In this document: one piece after another, positions 46,041-54,923 of the stretch
Layout: every line of letters begins with the position of its first letter
Numbering within the stretch: the stretch's first letter is position 1
Source: Prado023 sp963706875
Lineage (GTDB): Bacteria > Actinomycetota > Actinomycetes > S36-B12 > CAIYMF01
Direction of reading: 5' to 3'
NCBI GenBank assembly: GCA_963706875.1
Contig: CAVPNW010000015.1
Span: forward strand, 1-64,000
Length of the DNA stretch: 64,000 nucleotides
Translations under genes and position numbers: made by a program
The notes under the pieces: model-generated
Seen by the model: the letters and a program-made list of their open reading frames with translations, nothing else
Databases searched by the model: none
Told to the model about the DNA's origin: nothing

Positions 46041-48113
46041 ATGGGCGACTACGACATCCTCTTCGAGCCGGTGCAGATCGGGCCCAAGGTCGCACGCAAC
46101 CGCTTCTACCAGGTGCCGCACTGCAACGGTCTGGGCTACCTGAGGCCACAGTCGCACGCGGCCATGCGTGGGATGAAGGCCGAGGGTGGGTGGGGCGTGG
46201 TCTGCACGGAGGAGGTCGAGATCCACCCCACCAGTGACATCGCACCGTGCATCGAGGGGCGGATCTGGGACGACCACGATGTCGATGGACTGCGCCTCAT
46301 GACCGAGGCCGTGCACGCGCACGGATCTCTCGCCGGCATCGAGCTGACCCACGCCGGGTTGGATGCGCCCAACCACTACTCGCACCTGACTCCCCTCGGC
46401 CCGCGCAGCGAGGGCGTGCTCGGGGGCACCGGGTACGAGCCGGTCCAGACCCGCGCGATGACCCGTGCGGACTTCGCCGACGTCCGGCGCTGGCATCGCA
46501 AGGCGGCGCTGCGGGCGCGGGACGCAGGCTTCGACATCATCTACTGCTACGCGGCGCACGGGCTCACGCTGCCCATGCAGCTGCTGTCACGCCGGCACAA
46601 CGACCGGACCGACGAGTACGGCGGGAGCCTGGCCAACCGCGTGCGGTTCCTGCGCGAGCTGATCGAGGACACCCGTGATGCCGTCGGTGACGACTGCGCG
46701 GTGGCCGTGCGCCTGGCCGTCGACGAGCTGGCCGGGCCCGACGGGATCACCCACGACGGGGAGGCGACCGAGATCGTGGGCATGCTCGCCGAGCTCCCGG
46801 ACCTGTGGGACGTCAACGTGTCGGACTGGAGCAACGACTCGGCCACCTCCCGGTTCGCGCCCGAGGGCCACCAGGAGCCCTACATCGCGTTCGTCAAGGC
46901 GCTGACGACCAAGCCCGTGGTCGGGGTCGGGCGATACACCAGCCCGGATGCGATGGTCTCCGCGGTGCGCCGTGGCGTGCTCGACCTGATCGGGGCAGCA
47001 CGACCCTCGATCGCCGACCCGTTCCTGCCCGCCAAGATCCGCGACGGCCGGGCGGCCTCGATCCGGGAGTGCATCGGCTGCAACATCTGCGTGTCCACCG
47101 ATCCCAAGGGGCTGCCGATCCGGTGCACGCAGAACCCGACGATGGGCGAGGAGTGGCGGCGCGCCTGGCATCCGGAGCGGATCCCGGTGCGGCGCACCTC
47201 AGCGCCGGTCATGGTGATCGGCGCAGGGCCCGCCGGGCTGGAGGCGGCGCGGGCCCTGGGCCAGCGCGGGCACCAGGTCCAGCTGCTCGACGCCCGGCCC
47301 GAGGTGGGCGGCCGGGTGGCCCGCGAGGCCATCCTCCCCGGGCTGGCGGCGTGGCGGCGGGTCGTCGACTGGCGCCGCGGGGAGATCGCCGGGCTCAGCA
47401 CGGTCGAGGTGTTCCCCGCCTCCCCCATGACCGCGACCGACGTCCTCGCGGCGGGAGTCCGCGACGTCGTGGTCGCCACTGGCGCGACCTGGCGCCGGGA
47501 CGGTCGCGGGCGCTCGACCGGCCTGCCCGTCGCAGGGCACGACCAGGACCACGTCCACACTCCCGATGACATCCTCGACGACCTCGAGTCCGGTTCCTGG
47601 CGGCTGCCCCCGGGGGAGGTCGTCATCTACGACGACGACCACTACGTCATGGGCGGGCTGCTGGCCGAGCTGCTCGCCGTGCGGGGCCACCAGGTGACGC
47701 TGCTGACCCCCGCACCACTCGTGTCCTACTGGAGCCAGTTCACCCTCGAGCAGGAGCGAATAGAGCGGCGGCTGCGAACCTTGGGCGTGCGGATCGTGCC
47801 CCGGACCGTCCTGGAGCAGATCCGACCCGACCACGTGGATGGGCAGGCCGTCATCGATGACGCCCCGGCCGAGTTCCCGTGCAACGCCGTGCTCCTGGTC
47901 GCCGACCGGGCCCCGAACACCGCGCTCCACGACGAGCTCCTCGGCCATCTTCCCGTCGCCGGCGCCGACATCGCTCTGGACTCCGTACGCCTCATAGGTG
48001 ATGCGCAGGCCCCGGGGCTGATCGCGCAGGCCGTGTTCTCCGGGCATCGGGCTGCCCGGCAGTTCGGCGAGGAGATCGACATCGACGCCGTGGAGTTCCT
48101 GCGCGAGGGCTAG
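46041..48113 (+). CDS. Trimethylamine/histamine-dehydrogenase-like iron-sulfur flavoprotein
   Basis: A 690-residue protein strikingly similar to trimethylamine dehydrogenase. Its TIM barrel opens DYDILFEPVQIGP and RNRFYQVPHCNG, with Cys28 equivalent to the TMADH Cys that covalently binds FMN. The 4Fe-4S site CIGCNICVSTDPKG...RCTQN (Cys344, 347, 350, 362) is complete. The C-terminal half is the ADP/FAD-type domain (VMVIGAGPAGLEAARALG). Two residues of the TMADH aromatic bowl are changed: the Tyr60 equivalent is Glu58 and the Trp355 equivalent is Asp. Trp355-to-Asp also occurs in histamine dehydrogenase, so the substrate is probably another amine. ATG 46041 was used; ATG 46029 is possible. It precedes an MFS/beta-galactosidase pair by 222 bp. 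Confidence 0.8.
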   Translation: MGDYDILFEPVQIGPKVARNRFYQVPHCNGLGYLRPQSHAAMRGMKAEGGWGVVCTEEVEIHPTSDIAPCIEGRIWDDHDVDGLRLMTEAVHAHGSLAGIELTHAGLDAPNHYSHLTPLGPRSEGVLGGTGYEPVQTRAMTRADFADVRRWHRKAALRARDAGFDIIYCYAAHGLTLPMQLLSRRHNDRTDEYGGSLANRVRFLRELIEDTRDAVGDDCAVAVRLAVDELAGPDGITHDGEATEIVGMLAELPDLWDVNVSDWSNDSATSRFAPEGHQEPYIAFVKALTTKPVVGVGRYTSPDAMVSAVRRGVLDLIGAARPSIADPFLPAKIRDGRAASIRECIGCNICVSTDPKGLPIRCTQNPTMGEEWRRAWHPERIPVRRTSAPVMVIGAGPAGLEAARALGQRGHQVQLLDARPEVGGRVAREAILPGLAAWRRVVDWRRGEIAGLSTVEVFPASPMTATDVLAAGVRDVVVATGATWRRDGRGRSTGLPVAGHDQDHVHTPDDILDDLESGSWRLPPGEVVIYDDDHYVMGGLLAELLAVRGHQVTLLTPAPLVSYWSQFTLEQERIERRLRTLGVRIVPRTVLEQIRPDHVDGQAVIDDAPAEFPCNAVLLVADRAPNTALHDELLGHLPVAGADIALDSVRLIGDAQAPGLIAQAVFSGHRAARQFGEEIDIDAVEFLREG

Positions 48114-48335
48114 CGACGAGCCGAGGCCGGTGGTCCCTGACCATCCTCGGCAGCATCGCGATGGCCATCGCCACCGCCATCGGCGCCGAACCCGCCACAC
48201 GCGGGTCACCAACCGGATCCGGACCCCGCGGACGGTCCGGCGGGCGCGCGACCGCGGCCGGTCGCTGACATCCTTCTCCAGCAGTGGCGCGCGACCGCCC
48301 GCCGCCGAGGACCGACGATCAGAGGGCAACCACCG

Positions 48336-49673
48336 ATGGCCACGACCGGACCGACCCGTGACCCGGGGTCGACCAGCATCCTCATCAATCCGCTGGCCGA
48401 ACCCGTCGAGCGGGTGCGCTGGAAGTTCATCATCATCCTGGCCCTGGCGAACCTGGGCATCTGGACGGCGTTCTTCACCCCGATCCAGTTCCTGCTGCCG
48501 CTGCAGGTCGAAGGGCTGGTGGGTTCGGATTCCAAGGAGACCAACCTCAGCCTCGTGCTCACCGCCGGGGCCCTGATCTCGCTGGTCGCCAGCCCGATCG
48601 CGGGGGCCTTCAGCGACCGGACGACGTCCCGCCTGGGGCGACGCAGGCCGTGGGTCCTCTGGCCGACGTTGGCCGCAGTCGCGGTGCTCGTGCTGATCCC
48701 GATGGCCCCGATGGTGGGTGCGCTGATGCTCGGTTGGGCCCTGGCGCAGCTGACCCTGAACGCCTCCTACGCGGCAGTGACCGCCATGCTCCCCGACCAG
48801 GTCCCGATCAGCCAGCGTGGCACGGTCTCGGCGGTCGTCGGGGCCTGCCAGCCGCTCGGCGTGGTCCTGGGCGCGGCGCTGGTCGGCTTCATCCCGCAGA
48901 CGGGGGTCGCTGTCGGCTCGGACGAGGTGGGTGGCCAGGAGCCGCGCTACGTCGCCGTCGCGGTCGTCCTCCTGCTGACCTCACTGCTGTTCGTCTGGGG
49001 GATGCGCGAGGCCCAGCTCGACCCGGCGCGTGTCCCCACATTGCGCTGGGGGGAGTTCGTCCGCTCGTTCTGGATCGACCCCCGCACGTACCCGGACTTC
49101 GGATGGGTCTGGATCACCCGGTTCCTGGTGGTCCTGGGCAACGCGTTCGTGACGACCTACCTGCTCTTCTTCGCCCGCGACGTGCTCGACCTGGCCCCCA
49201 CCGAAGCAGACCGGACGGTTGCCGGCATCCTCACTTACTACATCATCGCCCTGTTGATCTTCGCCCTTGCGATCGGCCCGCTGTCGGACCGGACCGGGCG
49301 GATCCGGGTGTTCGTCGTGGGTGCGTCACTGGTGATCGCCACCTCCCTGGTGATCCTGGCCTTCGCCCGGGACACCGGCATGGTCACCGTCGCCGCCGTC
49401 GTGATGGGGGCCGGCTTCGGTGCCTACACGGCCGTCGACCTGGCCCTGATCAGCCGGGTGCTGCCCCGACCCGAGGACCGCGCCAAGGACCTCGGCGTGG
49501 TCAACATCGCCAACGCCCTGCCGCAGGTGCTGGCCCCGGTCGTCGCCGGCGTGGTCATCGCGACGCTGAAGTCACAGGGCTACGCGACCGCGTACCAGGT
49601 GCTGTACCTGGCGGGGGCGGCAGTCACGGTGGTCGGCGCGTTCCTGGTCCTGAAGATCAAGTCGGTGCCGTGA
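48336..49673 (+). CDS. MFS sugar transporter
   Basis: A 445-residue, 12-helix transporter. The loop 2-3 motif is GAFSDRTTSRLGRRRPWVLW and the loop 8-9 motif is GPLSDRTGRIRVFVVG. These fit SLC45/GPH-like major facilitators. The gene overlaps the beta-galactosidase start by four bases (GTGA). Import of a beta-galactoside or related oligosaccharide is therefore the best inference. Confidence 0.8.
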   Translation: MATTGPTRDPGSTSILINPLAEPVERVRWKFIIILALANLGIWTAFFTPIQFLLPLQVEGLVGSDSKETNLSLVLTAGALISLVASPIAGAFSDRTTSRLGRRRPWVLWPTLAAVAVLVLIPMAPMVGALMLGWALAQLTLNASYAAVTAMLPDQVPISQRGTVSAVVGACQPLGVVLGAALVGFIPQTGVAVGSDEVGGQEPRYVAVAVVLLLTSLLFVWGMREAQLDPARVPTLRWGEFVRSFWIDPRTYPDFGWVWITRFLVVLGNAFVTTYLLFFARDVLDLAPTEADRTVAGILTYYIIALLIFALAIGPLSDRTGRIRVFVVGASLVIATSLVILAFARDTGMVTVAAVVMGAGFGAYTAVDLALISRVLPRPEDRAKDLGVVNIANALPQVLAPVVAGVVIATLKSQGYATAYQVLYLAGAAVTVVGAFLVLKIKSVP

Positions 49674-52600
49674 GCGGTTCGAACACCGAGTACTGGACCG
49701 ACCCAGGGGCCTTCGCAGTGGGGCAGCGTCGTGGTCGTGCGCTGATGGACCGGTTCGACTCGCTCGACGACCTCGACCGGGCGCATCGAGGCAACCGACT
49801 GGACCTGGCCGGCGAGTGGGACTTCGAGTTCGTCGACGATCTGGTCGGGTTCGACGGGCATGCGGCAGCCGAGTCCGGTCCCCAGGGCGGCGGTCGCCTG
49901 CCCGTCCCGAGCCTGTGGCAGCTGCACGGCCACGGCGTGCCGATCTACCTGGCCAACACCTACCCGCCGGCCATCGACAAGCGGCACATCCCGCACATCG
50001 ACCAGTCACGCAACGAGGCCGGGGTGTACGGGCGCTCGTTCGAGGTCCCGCAGGCCTGGGCGGGTCGGCGGATCTCAGTGGTCTTCGAGGGGGTGAAGGC
50101 CGGGCTCCTGCTGTACCTGAACGGCCGCGAGGTGGGCTACTCGCAGGGTTCGTTCACCCCCGCCGAGTTCGACGTGACCGATGGGCTGCGGCCGGGGCCG
50201 AACCGGCTCACCGCAGTGGTCTGGCGCTACACGGACGGCACCTACCTCGAGGACCAGGACATGTGGTTCCTCAGTGGGATCTTCCGACCGGTATACCTGC
50301 TGGCCGAGCCGGTGGTGACCATGGCCGACGTGCACGTGCGCACCGACCTGGATGAGGCATCCGGTGACGGCACCCTCGTCGCCGAGGTGGCCGTGGGCAA
50401 CGCCGGGGACCAGCCGGTCGATGCCCACGTCGACCTGCTGCTGCGCGAGCCCGGCGGTGCGGCCCGCAGGACGGCCGGCAGCGCAGTCGCCCGGGTGCCG
50501 GCGGGCGGCGAGGCGATGGCCCGCATCGAGGTCCCGGTCCCCGAGGCGGCCACCTGGACTGCCGAGACCCCGAACCTCTACGAGGTGGTGGTGCTGCTGC
50601 GGGAGACGTCGCCGGGCGGCCAGCCCCCTGCCGAGCCCAGCCAGGTGCTGCGGGTCCGCACCGGGATCCGGACCCTGCGGATCGCCGACGGCCAGCTGCT
50701 CGTCAACGGCTCGCCGATCACGTTCCACGGGATCAACCGGCACGACTTCGACCCCGACCACGGCTGGGCAGTCCCGGAGCATCGCTACCTGGAGGACCTG
50801 CTGGCTGCCAAGGGGCTGAACATCAACGCGATCCGGTGCGCGCACTACCCGAACCCCCAGCTGCTGTACGACCTGTGCGACGAGCTGGGCCTCTACGTGA
50901 TCGACGAGTGCGACCTGGAGACCCACGGGGTCCGCCGCCGCAACGTGCCCGGGGACAACCCGCTGTGGACGGCAGCCGTGGTGGACCGCATGGAGCGGAT
51001 GGTCCTGGCCGACCGCAACCATCCGAGCATCGTGATGTGGTCGCTGGGCAACGAGGCCGGGCTCGGCGGTCCCGGGGGGGGCAACTTCGCCCGGATGCGC
51101 GCGGCAGCTGACTCACTCGACGGCACGCGGCCCTACCACTACGAGGGCGACCACCAGCCCGGGGTCAGCGACGTCGTGTCCCGGATGTACTCCACGGCCG
51201 AGCAGATGGCCGCCCTCGGCCGCCACGAGCCGCTGTCCTTCGGCCTGGCCACGCGGGTCACCAACCAGCTCTTCACCGACGACAAGCCGATCACCACCGA
51301 GTGGATCGGCGACCGGCCGGTCATGCTCTGCGAGTTCGCCCATGCGATGGAGAACAGCCTGGGCAACTTCGCCGAGTACATCGAGGTGTTCCACGCCCAC
51401 CGCAACCAGCTCGGCGGCTTCATCTGGGACTTCGCGGACCAGTCCATCCGGCGGCCCGGGCTGGACGGGCGGCCACGCTGGCACTACGGGGGGCAGTTCG
51501 GCGAACGGCCGAACCATCGGTACTTCTGCAACAACGGAATCCTCGGTCCGGACCGCGAGGAGCACCCCAGCGCCCGAGAGGTGTTCTGGGGCTACCGGCC
51601 CCTGGTGGTCGAGGCGGTCGCACCCCGGGAGGGGCGGTTCACGCTGGTCAACCGGTTCGCGTTCCTGGACGCCGACGAGTTGGACCCCGTGCTCGAGGCC
51701 CGTCGCGACGGCGCCCTCGTGGCCACCCACGCCCTGGACCCGGTGCACGTCCCCGCAGGCAACCGAGTCGCCTGGGACATCCCCCAGGTGGCCAGCCTCG
51801 TGCAGGACAGCGGGCCCGGGGAGCTGGTCGTGCGCCTCGTGTTCTGCCAGCGCACAGCGACGCCGTGGGCAGCACCGGGAAGCCCGATCGCCTTCGACGA
51901 GTTCGTGCTGACCCCACAGCCCGCGCACCCGCCCGGCCCCGGGCTGGATGCCACGGCGGTACCGGAGGCGCGGACGATCCGCACCGCGCGCACCGCCGGT
52001 CGCTCGGTTGCCGGCGGCGTCGAGCTGGTGGGGCGGTCCGCCGAGCTGGCGGGTCGGCCGGGACGGCTCGGGGGTCGGGCCCTCCGGTCGGTCGGCGGTG
52101 GCCTGAACCGGCTGGCCGCGGCGGGCCTGCCGGTCGCAGAGCTGGTGGACCCGGGCGTCCGGCGCGCTGACCCGGGAACGGCGGCGACCCTGCGGCTCCG
52201 CGAGGATCCCCGGGGCTGGGAGGTGCGCACCCAGCGCTCGACCGTCCGGGTGGACCGGCCCACCGGGCACCTGGTGTCGTGGGTCGTCGACGGCCGGGAG
52301 GTGCTCGCTGCGCCCATCCGGCCCAACTACTGGCGGGCGCTGACCGACAACGACCGCGGCTACGGCAACATCGACGCTCGCCTGCAGCACGTGCTCGTGG
52401 ACCCGGCGTGGCGGGACGTCGACGTGCGGGTCGTGCGGGCCAGCGCCCAGCACGGCCGGCTCGGGGTCACGATCTCCCTGGCCCTGGCCAGCCCTCTGTT
52501 CGGCTCCGGGCTGCTGCGCTACGACGTCGCGGAGGACGGGTCGGTCGAGGTCCATCACAGCCTGGTGCCCGTGCGCGACATGTACCGGGTCGGGCTGACC

Positions 52601-53050
52601 CTACGGCTGCCCGACGTCCAGCGCGTGCGCTGGTACGGCAAGGGCCCGCACGAGAACTACATCGACCGCAACCGCGGGGCCATCACCGCGGTGCACGAGC
52701 TGGCGATCAAGGACCTGACCCACCACTACGTCCGACCCCAGGAGAACGGCAACCGCACGGAGGTCCGGTGGCTGGAGACCCTCGCCCCGGACCTGGTGGT
52801 ACGGGTGGCCGACGTCACCGGCGAGCGGCTGGGGTTCACCGCCTGGCCGTGGACCCAGGAGCACCTGGACGCCGTCGAGGACGACCATGACCTGGTCGCC
52901 GGATCCGAGGTCACCCTGAACATCGACCGCCGGCAGCGCGGCGTGGGCGGGGACCTGCCGGGGGTGGCGGCACTCCTGCCGCAGTACACGATCCCTGCCG
53001 GCGCACAGCACGATGTGGTCGCCCGGTTCTCCGTGCACCCAGGGAACTGA
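49670..53050 (+). CDS. lacZ: Beta-galactosidase (GH2, LacZ type)
   Basis: An 1126-residue protein with the full LacZ domain order. The N-terminal sandwich (VPSLWQLHGHGVPIYLANTY, FLSGIFRPVYLLAEP) covers about 40-225. The TIM barrel has the acid/base Glu near 462 (SLGNEAGLGG) and the nucleophile near 555 (LCEFAHAMENSLGNF). The C-terminal domain has LTDNDRGYGN and YGKGPHENYIDR. An unusual 70-residue Arg/Ala/Gly-rich linker sits at about 765-830, between the barrel-side sandwich and the C-terminal domain. It is cytoplasmic, with no signal peptide. GTG 49670 is coupled to the transporter stop; the longer upstream frame is antisense-like noise within that gene. Confidence 0.85.
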   Translation: MSGSNTEYWTDPGAFAVGQRRGRALMDRFDSLDDLDRAHRGNRLDLAGEWDFEFVDDLVGFDGHAAAESGPQGGGRLPVPSLWQLHGHGVPIYLANTYPPAIDKRHIPHIDQSRNEAGVYGRSFEVPQAWAGRRISVVFEGVKAGLLLYLNGREVGYSQGSFTPAEFDVTDGLRPGPNRLTAVVWRYTDGTYLEDQDMWFLSGIFRPVYLLAEPVVTMADVHVRTDLDEASGDGTLVAEVAVGNAGDQPVDAHVDLLLREPGGAARRTAGSAVARVPAGGEAMARIEVPVPEAATWTAETPNLYEVVVLLRETSPGGQPPAEPSQVLRVRTGIRTLRIADGQLLVNGSPITFHGINRHDFDPDHGWAVPEHRYLEDLLAAKGLNINAIRCAHYPNPQLLYDLCDELGLYVIDECDLETHGVRRRNVPGDNPLWTAAVVDRMERMVLADRNHPSIVMWSLGNEAGLGGPGGGNFARMRAAADSLDGTRPYHYEGDHQPGVSDVVSRMYSTAEQMAALGRHEPLSFGLATRVTNQLFTDDKPITTEWIGDRPVMLCEFAHAMENSLGNFAEYIEVFHAHRNQLGGFIWDFADQSIRRPGLDGRPRWHYGGQFGERPNHRYFCNNGILGPDREEHPSAREVFWGYRPLVVEAVAPREGRFTLVNRFAFLDADELDPVLEARRDGALVATHALDPVHVPAGNRVAWDIPQVASLVQDSGPGELVVRLVFCQRTATPWAAPGSPIAFDEFVLTPQPAHPPGPGLDATAVPEARTIRTARTAGRSVAGGVELVGRSAELAGRPGRLGGRALRSVGGGLNRLAAAGLPVAELVDPGVRRADPGTAATLRLREDPRGWEVRTQRSTVRVDRPTGHLVSWVVDGREVLAAPIRPNYWRALTDNDRGYGNIDARLQHVLVDPAWRDVDVRVVRASAQHGRLGVTISLALASPLFGSGLLRYDVAEDGSVEVHHSLVPVRDMYRVGLTLRLPDVQRVRWYGKGPHENYIDRNRGAITAVHELAIKDLTHHYVRPQENGNRTEVRWLETLAPDLVVRVADVTGERLGFTAWPWTQEHLDAVEDDHDLVAGSEVTLNIDRRQRGVGGDLPGVAALLPQYTIPAGAQHDVVARFSVHPGN

Positions 53051-53100
53051 TTGGACTCTGGCCGACCGAGTGGCCGACCTGAGGTTGGCCGACCCGCGGG

Positions 53101-53955
53101 TCACCGCCCCCGCGCCGCCGGGAAGTCGGGCGCACGCTTGGACAGGAACGCGGCCACACCCTCGGCGTACTCGGCGCTGGCCCACGAGTGCTCGTAGATC
53201 GCGTGCACCTCGTCGTCCTCGTCGAGCTGGCCGGTGACGACCCGGTGCACCATCGCCTTGCCCCCGCGGAGCGAGACCTGGGCCCGGGACGCCACCGTGC
53301 GTGCGACCGAGTGGGCGCGCGCCGCGACCTGGTCGTCGGGGACCACCTCGTGCACGAGGCCGATCCGCAGCGCCGTAGCGGCGTCCAGCAGGTCCCCGGT
53401 GAGCAGGATCCAGCGCGCCCACGCCGCACCGACCGTCTCGACCAGCCGCTCGGTGGACGGCAGGGCATAGACGATCCCGAGCTTCGCCGGCGTGACGCCG
53501 AACCGGGAGCCCTCCCCGCATACCCGCAGGTCGCACGCCACGGCGATCTGCGTGCCCCCGCCGATCGCGAAGCCCTCGATGAGGGCGACGGTCGGCTTCG
53601 GGAACGCGATGATCGCCTGCTCGCCGGCCTCGACCGCCTCGCCGTAGCGGCGGGCTCCCTCGGGGTCGGCACGCAACGTGCGGAACTCGGCGATGTCCGC
53701 CCCGGCGCTGAACGGCCCGCCGGGCGTGCCGCGCAGCAGGACGACCTCGACGTCGTCGTCCGCGGCGAGCACCGGCATCAGCCGGCCGAACGCCTGCCAC
53801 ATCGCGTACGAGATCGCGTTGTGCTTGTCCGGACGGCTCAGCTCAACTGTGGCCACCCCGTCGTCGAGCGTCACCGCCAGGTGGTCGGCCGCATCGCCGA
53901 GGGCAGCGGCCACTGATGCGGCGAACGGATCAGGGCTGGGGATGGACTCGTTCAT
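53101..53955 (-). CDS. Enoyl-CoA hydratase/isomerase
   Basis: A 284-residue crotonase-fold protein. It has a HNAISYAMWQAF opening, an oxyanion-hole segment PFSAGADIAEF and the second GFAIGGGTQIAVACDLRV block. The first catalytic Glu position is occupied in the APAKLGIVY-like segment GVTPAKLGIVY, where canonical Glu residues are not obvious. It may therefore be an isomerase or hydrolase member. ATG 53955 overlaps the NUDIX stop (ATGA). Confidence 0.8.
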   Translation of the reverse strand: MNESIPSPDPFAASVAAALGDAADHLAVTLDDGVATVELSRPDKHNAISYAMWQAFGRLMPVLAADDDVEVVLLRGTPGGPFSAGADIAEFRTLRADPEGARRYGEAVEAGEQAIIAFPKPTVALIEGFAIGGGTQIAVACDLRVCGEGSRFGVTPAKLGIVYALPSTERLVETVGAAWARWILLTGDLLDAATALRIGLVHEVVPDDQVAARAHSVARTVASRAQVSLRGGKAMVHRVVTGQLDEDDEVHAIYEHSWASAEYAEGVAAFLSKRAPDFPAARGR

Positions 53956-54869
53956 GGACGCATCGAACCACCCGTGTCTCGGGGCCCGGACAGGGCGGTC
54001 CCCTCGAGCACGTCGAGCAACCATCGAGGACCCACCACCTGGGTGGTCAGCCCTCCGCCCGGACCGGTCAGGGACTCCCATCGGTCCCGCAGCCCGCGGT
54101 CAGCCGAGACCGCCAGTACTTCGTTCCCAGCGGCGAGGAGTCGGCCAGCGACCTCCACCAGGACGTCGTCGCCGCTGGAGCCGCGCTGGGCTCTGTGCAC
54201 CACGACCCAGTCCGGGTCGGCGGCTGCCACAGCCGCGCCCTCCAAGACCGCAACCACCGCCCCGATCACCCGGGGATCACCTCCCGGACCGCGCACAGTG
54301 GAGGCCCGCAGCGTGTCCAGAGCCTCGAGCAGCCGGGACGTGGCGCCCGCCCGGTCGCGCCACCACCCGTCGGGCCGAGCGCCGACCACGTTGGCGGCAT
54401 CCACGAGCAGCACAGCTGGACGCACTCGAACCTGCGGCCACGTCAGCGCGAACCCCGGATGCAGCGGGAGCCCATCCACCTGGTCGAGGGGCACCCAGTC
54501 CAGCGCCGCGCTCTCGCGGTTGGCCGCGGTGATCACCGGCCGGGGGACGTCGGCATAGACCGTTGTGTACGACCATCCGCCGTGATCATCGACGAACAGA
54601 TGCCGCGTGCGGATGTGGCCCGGATCGAGCCCTGCCTCCTCGACCGCTTCGCGCAGCGCGGCGGAGACGCCGTCCTCATGGCTGTCGCGGGCACCGCCGG
54701 GCAGGCCCCAGGTGTCGCCGTGGTGGGTCCACGGGGCTCGATGCTGAAGCAGGACCCGAACCATGCCCTTGTCGTCGACGGCGTGCAGCAGGAGCCCGGC
54801 CGCGCCGTGCCGCCCCCAGTGCCGATGCCCGCGGGAGCACCGGGCCCAACCGTTGCCATCCCGATCCAC
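53952..54869 (-). CDS. NUDIX hydrolase fused to a NYN/PIN-like domain
   Basis: A 305-residue fusion. The NUDIX box GGARDSHEDGVSAALREAVEEAGL (written here in two parts: GGARDSHEDGVSAAL and REAVEEAGL) is complete at about residues 57-80. Residues 153-290 resemble a YacP/NYN nuclease: VLLVDAANVVGARPDGWW with Asp and Asn, GDDVLVEVAGRLL, then VLAVSADRGLRDR. Both halves act on nucleotides or RNA, so a role in damaged-nucleotide or RNA turnover is plausible. Translationally coupled to the enoyl-CoA hydratase gene downstream. Confidence 0.75.
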   Translation of the reverse strand: MDRDGNGWARCSRGHRHWGRHGAAGLLLHAVDDKGMVRVLLQHRAPWTHHGDTWGLPGGARDSHEDGVSAALREAVEEAGLDPGHIRTRHLFVDDHGGWSYTTVYADVPRPVITAANRESAALDWVPLDQVDGLPLHPGFALTWPQVRVRPAVLLVDAANVVGARPDGWWRDRAGATSRLLEALDTLRASTVRGPGGDPRVIGAVVAVLEGAAVAAADPDWVVVHRAQRGSSGDDVLVEVAGRLLAAGNEVLAVSADRGLRDRWESLTGPGGGLTTQVVGPRWLLDVLEGTALSGPRDTGGSMRP

Positions 54870-54923
54870 CCCCCTTGGGTACCACGTCCCGGGCCGACGC
54901 GCCGAGGCATGGTGATGCCCGTG

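Noticed and set aside
48650..49669. Open frame extending the beta-galactosidase upstream to give a 1466-residue protein
   Set aside because: The extra 340 residues overlap the MFS gene in another frame and are Arg/Pro/Gly-rich; the GTG at 49670 overlapping the MFS stop is the natural start.
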